Positions 9,501 to 13,745 of a stretch of 13,745 nucleotides of DNA are shown here, piece after piece. Each line of letters opens with the position of its first letter. The stretch's first letter is position 1. Source of the DNA: Conidiobolus incongruus B7586 (Eukaryota > Entomophthoromycota > Entomophthoromycetes > Entomophthorales > Conidiobolaceae); NCBI GenBank assembly GCA_000697335.1, contig JNEM01007210.1:1-13745 (forward strand), written 5' to 3'. Both the position numbers and the translations under genes were made by a program. The notes under the pieces were generated by a model, which was given only the letters and a program-made list of their open reading frames with translations, ran no database searches and was not told the DNA's origin.

Positions 9501-12336
9501 TATCTCAACTCAGTTTGAGTGCCCTCTTAGGTGATATTATTACTTTCAAACAAGATAGGTGTACTGTCTACCCAGATAAATCTAACAAACCCCCTATGGG
9601 TTCGGGCCTCAACGTTCCAGCCAAGATCTCTCTCTATAACTGCTTCCCCGAGCCTGACTCAGACTCACCCGCTGGTCAATACAGCGAAGAAACTCAAATG
9701 AAATTTGTCAAGCAATTGCAAATCGCTCCTGATACCGAGTTCATCGACTACGACAAGGTCACTGGCAAATGGACCTTTAAAGTTGCTCATTTCAGCACTT
9801 ATGGTGTTCCTACTATGTCCAATGGCTCTGATGAAGAAACCTTATCAGACTCCACTGAGACTGAATTAACTGTTAACCACTCTGCATCTCAAACACATGC
9901 TGATTCACAGGTGAGTCAATTTTAAAAGAATTAAAATATTTTTGATATTTCCCTTTCATTTGCTATTCCCTATATTCCATATACTATCTCCCAATAAATA
10001 TATACTTCCTATTCGTTTAATCCTTCAATTTTCTCCCTATTCATTATAGGTTCTTTCTACATATTTTCTTTTTCATTTTCTAATATTATTTTGATATTTT
10101 AAGGGGGACCAATTGCCTGTTGGCCATTCTCCGCCATTTTTGCCTTCTAATATTCCAACTCCTAAGCGACAAAACACAGGCTCTCCTTTTCGCTCTTCCA
10201 ATCCTCAGCACTTGTATTTTGCTAGTATTGAATTAGGCCTCCGAAAAAGTTTTCGTGTTGGTTGGGGTCCCAACAATTCTATAGTCTTTACAAATGGCTA
10301 CAATATCAACGTTGACCAACAACCTGTCAAATCTCATAATGTCACTATTATACACAATGCTTTTTCAGTTCCTCACAATACTGACCACAGTTTTCCAACT
10401 TCTGCATTAGATGAATCCCTCCAAATTACTTTTAATAACTGTATCACAGAAGTTGAAAATGAAATTCCATACATTAAACCAAGTAGCTTTTTGGGATTTG
10501 ATACCTATTTGCACGCACTTGAAGAAGGTCCACTCAAAGGATGTATGGAGCAGGAACGTAACATCTGGAGTCTCAGTGGTCAGCTTTGGGGTAGTAAATT
10601 GGACGACAAGGGCGACGATATGATGTCAGAAGATGATGAGGAGAGTGAAGATTTCCACTCAAGTAATTTATAATATATAGAACATTTAATGTAAATTTAC
10701 TAAATCTCATTTAGTCAATAGACACAATCGCGAATTTGAAAGATTGGCCCTAAAACAAAAGATCTCTGAGTGGTGGGCACAGCTAGTTCAACCTATCGTT
10801 CAGCAATGCGCCAAATCTGCTCAGTTAAATCGTGCGGACCCTCTTGACCTCATCTGGATCCACCTTTCAGGACATAATCTCGAGGATGCTAGTGATCTTG
10901 CTTTTGATACTGACAACCCCAGATTAGCTTCATTATTAATTCAATGCGGTGGAGAACGAGAATTCCGCGAATACATTAGAATGCAAATAGAAAGCTGGCA
11001 CAAAGAAAAGTGCCTGGAGTTCATCGAACCCAAACGCCGTAAAATCTACGAACTTTTGCAGGGCAATATGGGTCCGTACAAACTTCCTAGTGGACATTGG
11101 GACGAAATCTGCCATAATCTGGATTGGCGTCGCGCTTTCGGCATGTTTTTATGGTATATTGGTTTATATGAGAGTGATCTCAAAAAGTGTATTGGTTATT
11201 ATGATAAAAGCGTAAATAGATGGTTGTCTCAAAAGGAGGAAGAGGGTGTGTCTTGTGTGGGTATGAAGCAGTCATTACCGTTCCCTTGGTATGATACTCT
11301 ATCTTCATTTATGTACAAAAATAAGAATCACTATGATATACTTTACCATATGCTTCATCTCAGTACAAATACCAGTTATTCGCTCGAAAAATTACTCCAT
11401 CCTCTTGGTATCTCTTCAAATCCCTTAGATTTCAGGCTCTCATGGCAGCTTGCTCTTATCTTTACAGAACAAATTGGAATTGGAACTTTCACATCTGAAG
11501 CGAACCCTGCATTTTGTATGGATCGAATTACTATCTTATTTATCAATCAGCTGTTAGGTTTGAAAATGTGGCGATGGGCTATATTTGTAAGTTGCTTCCT
11601 ATCTAATCCTAAATGTCGTGCTTATATGATTCGGGATATTCTCTCCAGACATATTGAACCTGAAGTAGATCATGAACTCCAACTGATTCTTCAAAACGAT
11701 ATTCAAGATTCCAACACTAATGATGTAGTTGTGTCCCTCCGTGAACTTAGAATCCCATCGAGATGGATTGAGGACAGCTTAGCCAATTTGTATGCTTACC
11801 AAGGAAGATTCCGCGACGAGCTTTCTCTTCTAGTTAAAGTGAAAAAGTATGAAAAAGCTCATCTTCTATTCCTCACCAAACTTGGTCCTCACATGCTCAT
11901 GAATCGCGCATATGACGAAATGGCCACTCTTCTCAAAGACTTCCCACCCAAAAAAGTTAAACGTTGGGATTATGGAGGCAAGTTCTATCTGCGCCTATCT
12001 CAGCTGATGCTTCAACTCAACACTATCAATCTACACTCAGATCAACAAGATATCCAAACTATTGTCGACCTTGAAACCCACCTCCAACTCCTCATTGCAG
12101 ATCTCAATAATCTCGAAACCAACACAGGATACACCACCAACGCACGTCCTGAAATCGAAGCCAAATTAAGAGCTAGGATGGTAGACCAAATAGTAGACGC
12201 TCTCACAGCACTTCGCAAATCACACGACCTTAGCCATCAAAATCAAATTTCTCATCAAACTCCAATCAATCTGAGTAGAAGTCGACGAATCGATCAAGCA
12301 TTGGAATTAGGAAGAGATTTCTTTAAAGATAACTGA
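6514..12336 (+). CDS. NUP98: NUP98-NUP96 nuclear pore precursor (seven exons)
   Basis: Proposed exons: 6514-6523, 6586-6618, 6671-7141, 7198-7548, 7605-9910, 10104-10662, 10715-12336; together 1783 residues, close to the human (about 1800) and fission yeast Nup189 precursors. The ATG at 6514 gives MNSG, spliced into TGFSFGSS and then the FG array. Domains: FG/GLFG repeats (about 5-660) with the GLEBS Gle2/Rae1-binding motif inside (214-262); a basic linker (about 672-818); Thr-rich spacer; Nup98 autoproteolytic domain (880-1018) ending His1017-Phe1018|Ser1019; acidic linker with FRVGWGP (1107-1113); Nup96 alpha-helical region (about 1245-1783). Family knowledge: self-cleavage frees Nup98, a permeability-barrier and mRNA-export nucleoporin, from Nup96, a Y-complex scaffold subunit. 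One precursor with GLEBS is the ancestral arrangement, unlike the split set in baker's yeast. Exons are far richer in G+C than the surroundings. Least certain: exons 1-2 and the AAG acceptor of intron 5. Confidence 0.9.
6524..6585 (+). other. Intron 1 (62 nt)
   Basis: GTATAT donor and TTTAATAG acceptor, phase 1. It joins ATGAATTCTG to GAACTGGC, giving MNSGTGFSFG. Unspliced, the frame closes in the intron. Confidence 0.75.
6619..6670 (+). other. Intron 2 (52 nt)
   Basis: GTAATT donor and CTATCAG acceptor, phase 1, splitting a Gly codon. It joins SSNTG to NNPWGSNQ and keeps the FG-repeat frame. Confidence 0.85.
6970..7143 (+). repeat. Two tandem 87-nt FG repeat units (29 codons each)
   Basis: Units 6970-7056 and 7057-7143 both encode [28 protein letters not shown] plus a final residue (Ala in the first, Gly in the second). 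In genomic sequence the last codon of unit 2 overlaps the intron 3 donor. The units differ at 13 positions, 12 of them silent. Confidence 0.9.
7142..7197 (+). other. Intron 3 (56 nt)
   Basis: Consensus GTAAGT donor and TTTTAG acceptor, phase 1 within a Gly codon. It sits exactly at the end of the second 87-nt FG repeat unit. Without splicing a stop follows in six codons. Confidence 0.93.
7323..7469 (+). other. GLEBS motif (Gle2/Rae1-binding), residues about 214-262
   Basis: Within exon 4 the protein reads [14 protein letters not shown], then [15 protein letters not shown] and [14 protein letters not shown]. The LQSIS-MPAY and FEELR-QDY blocks are diagnostic of the Nup116/Nup98 GLEBS, which docks the mRNA-export factor Gle2/Rae1 through its acidic helix. 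The whole motif is in one exon. Confidence 0.92.
7549..7604 (+). other. Intron 4 (56 nt)
   Basis: GTAGGT donor, perfect TACTAAC branch point at 7588-7594 and TTCTTAG acceptor, phase 1. It joins the end of the GLEBS exon (NNH) to AFNNVLPPG. Confidence 0.95.
9377..9793 (+). other. Nup98 autoproteolytic domain, cleavage after Phe1018
   Basis: Starts [13 protein letters not shown] and includes [12 protein letters not shown], a [24 protein letters not shown] segment, [15 protein letters not shown] and ends AHF|STYG. Codons for His-Phe-Ser occupy 9788-9796. In this family the Ser hydroxyl attacks the Phe-Ser bond, releasing Nup98 from the downstream part; the conserved His is present, so cleavage is expected. 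Confidence 0.93.
9911..10103 (+). other. Intron 5 (193 nt), at the Nup98/Nup96 boundary
   Basis: CAG|GTGAGT donor and TATTTTAAG acceptor, the only phase-0 intron here and more than three times longer than the others. Pyrimidine-rich interior. The sole frame-keeping acceptor is the one ending at 10103; an apparently better acceptor (CATTATAG, ending 10049) leads to a stop at 10092-10094. An AATAAA lies at 9993-9998. Retention ends translation at 9923-9925. Confidence 0.8.
10663..10714 (+). other. Intron 6 (52 nt)
   Basis: GTAATT donor, a TACTAAA branch-like sequence near 10698-10704 and CATTTAG acceptor, phase 1. It joins DFHS to [16 protein letters not shown] stop follows quickly if it is retained. 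Confidence 0.9.
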
Positions 12337-13745
12337 TTTATTATATTAATAGTAGTATTTTTTGATTTAAATTTGTTTTGTAAAAAATCATATAATAATA
12401 TTATTAATAATATTTCCATTAATATTTGTTTTAACATTAACCCCTTCAATTATTAAGATGACACTTATCCTATATTTTTATTTGATTTTATGAATTTGAA
12501 AATATAATTTTATTTTTAAATATTGTATTTTATTGAATAATTGGTATTGGAATGGCTTATTTAATCAATAATAGTGTTTATTATATTGAATTGAAAAATA
12601 TATTGACTTGATTAAATGAATATTATTTTTTGAAGTTTTATAAATATTTTCATATTACCAAAAATATGGAAATCAAATTATGTATTATTGTGTTGTATAT
12701 ATTTCAGATGCAACAAAAGATATAAAAACTTGAAATCATATTAAAATATAATAATCATAATTTTTCAAAAATAATATAGATTAAGATATTCTTAATATTT
12801 ATTAATTAATTTTTAATTAAATTATATCATTATTAAACGTAATAATCTTTTTTATAATAGCCTCAATATTTTTAATTTATTTTCAATTGACCATTGGAGA
12901 AAAATCATGCAAAAATTCAGTTTCCAAGATAATCCAATTTCAAACCAATCAATTTGCAATATATATATTTTATATTAATATTCTATAATAATCAAGATAT
13001 AATAAATATATGTTATTATTTTGTAATTTAAATAATGGGAATTTTTTGTAATTGAAAAAAATAAACATTTTAATATATAAAATATAAAATATAATATAAA
13101 ATTAATAATTACTTTTATCTTTAATATCTTTTTGCTATATTTTTAGCAAAGTTCAAGCATTTCAAAATAATTTTTTTAATAAAAACTAAAATTTTATATT
13201 TCACAAATTAATTAAATTTTGCTAAAAAAATTATCTTTCCTGAAAGTTAGTTTTATAATTACCTAAAACAATTATAATTATATATATTATAATCTAAAAA
13301 TATACTAAATATAGTAGTTTTTTCTAGTTATTTTTCATTAAAAAATATTTTATAACTTTATAATTATCATGTAAAACAATTGGTTTTTTAAAATTATATT
13401 AAAAATACCAATTAAAAATAGTTTTATTTAAAATAATATTAAGCTTACTATTCATTAATTTTTTTTAAAAATTAAATAAAAATAGCATATACTATTATTG
13501 TTTATTATGATAATTAATATTTACTTATTAATAAAATATTTATTTAAAGGAATTTATAAAAAGAGTTAGTTTAATTTAATTTAACACTATGATTCATATT
13601 TTGATAAAAATTTATACAAAATGATTTAAAATTCATTAATTATAATAATTTATTATAAAAGCTTTAGTTTTTAACTCTATTTTAATAAATATTATTTAAT
13701 AATACCTATTTTTACTTTTGTTAAGCTTTAGTTAAATTATAAGAT
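12337..13745. other. AT-rich 3' flank with one CpG, no gene seen
   Basis: Immediately after the TGA comes the NUP98-NUP96 3' UTR; I see no clear AATAAA close to the stop. G+C falls from about 15-20% to about 10% beyond roughly 13,000. Only one CG dinucleotide occurs (12838-12839). No open frame, tRNA, or terminal repeat was recognised. It resembles the left flank in composition and may be decayed repeat DNA. Confidence 0.6.

Larger units (their letters stand above)
9794..12333 (+). other. Nup96 portion (Y-complex scaffold subunit)
   Basis: After cleavage about 765 residues remain. The N-terminal part is Ser/Thr- and acid-rich and carries FRVGWGP (10251-10271), a conserved landmark ahead of the Nup96 fold. 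Exon 7 encodes the helical region with [13 protein letters not shown] (1379-1391), [11 protein letters not shown] (1479-1489), WRWAIFV (1529-1535) and LRIPSRWI (1588-1595), each with an obvious counterpart in animal Nup96. It should bind Sec13 and Nup85/Nup107-type partners in the pore scaffold. It is somewhat shorter than animal Nup96 and similar to yeast Nup145C. Confidence 0.9.

Noticed and set aside
10041-10056. Zero-length exon (ATTATAG|GTTCTT) as a recursive splice point in intron 5
   Set aside because: GTTCTT is a poor donor and the intron is far too short to need stepwise removal; an alternative acceptor is the simpler reading.
12337-13745. Short TTTGCTA/TAGCAAA dyad near 13132-13151 as a terminator or element end
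   Set aside because: Seven-base arms in AT-rich DNA are common by chance, and hairpin terminators are not expected for eukaryotic protein genes.

Overview
This is nuclear DNA from a eukaryote with a very AT-rich genome, most likely a fungus. The evidence is short introns (52-62 nt, one of 193 nt), a yeast-like TACTAAC branch point in one of them, a secreted ML-domain lipid-binding protein of the fungal type, and one NUP98-NUP96 precursor gene carrying the fungal Nup116-style Gle2-binding motif. An early-diverging AT-rich lineage (Entomophthoromycotina/Zoopagomycota-like) would fit, but that placement is a guess. Both genes end in TGA and use TGG for Trp, so the standard code applies.

Layout. 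Positions 1-2275 are extremely AT-rich, contain no CpG at all, and hold two copies of a small Tc1/mariner-type inverted-repeat element (501-736 and about 1450-1660) plus a (TAA)17 microsatellite. Positions 2276-2740 (minus strand) encode a small secreted ML/NPC2-like protein. Positions 2741-6513 are a 3.8 kb gene-poor spacer with a possible LINE endonuclease relic near 5.9 kb and an imperfect hairpin near 6.2 kb. Positions 6514-12336 (plus strand) are a seven-exon NUP98-NUP96 gene. Positions 12337-13745 are AT-rich sequence with only one CpG and no recognisable gene.

The main gene was rebuilt by splicing by eye: exons 6514-6523, 6586-6618, 6671-7141, 7198-7548, 7605-9910, 10104-10662 and 10715-12336. 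They sum to 5352 nt (1783 residues plus stop) with every junction in phase. The product is a GLFG-repeat protein with a GLEBS motif, a Nup98 autoproteolytic domain ending in His-Phe|Ser, and a Nup96 helical region. Self-cleavage would give a mobile FG nucleoporin of about 1018 residues and a Y-complex scaffold subunit of about 765 residues.

The observations most worth following are: a 193-nt intron just after the cleavage site whose retention, or use of a nearer acceptor, would make a NUP98-only product; an in-frame exon that carries the whole GLEBS motif; a 10-nt first coding exon; a FG tandem repeat whose two copies differ almost only at silent sites; and the CpG-free flanks. I found no convincing wholly new system.
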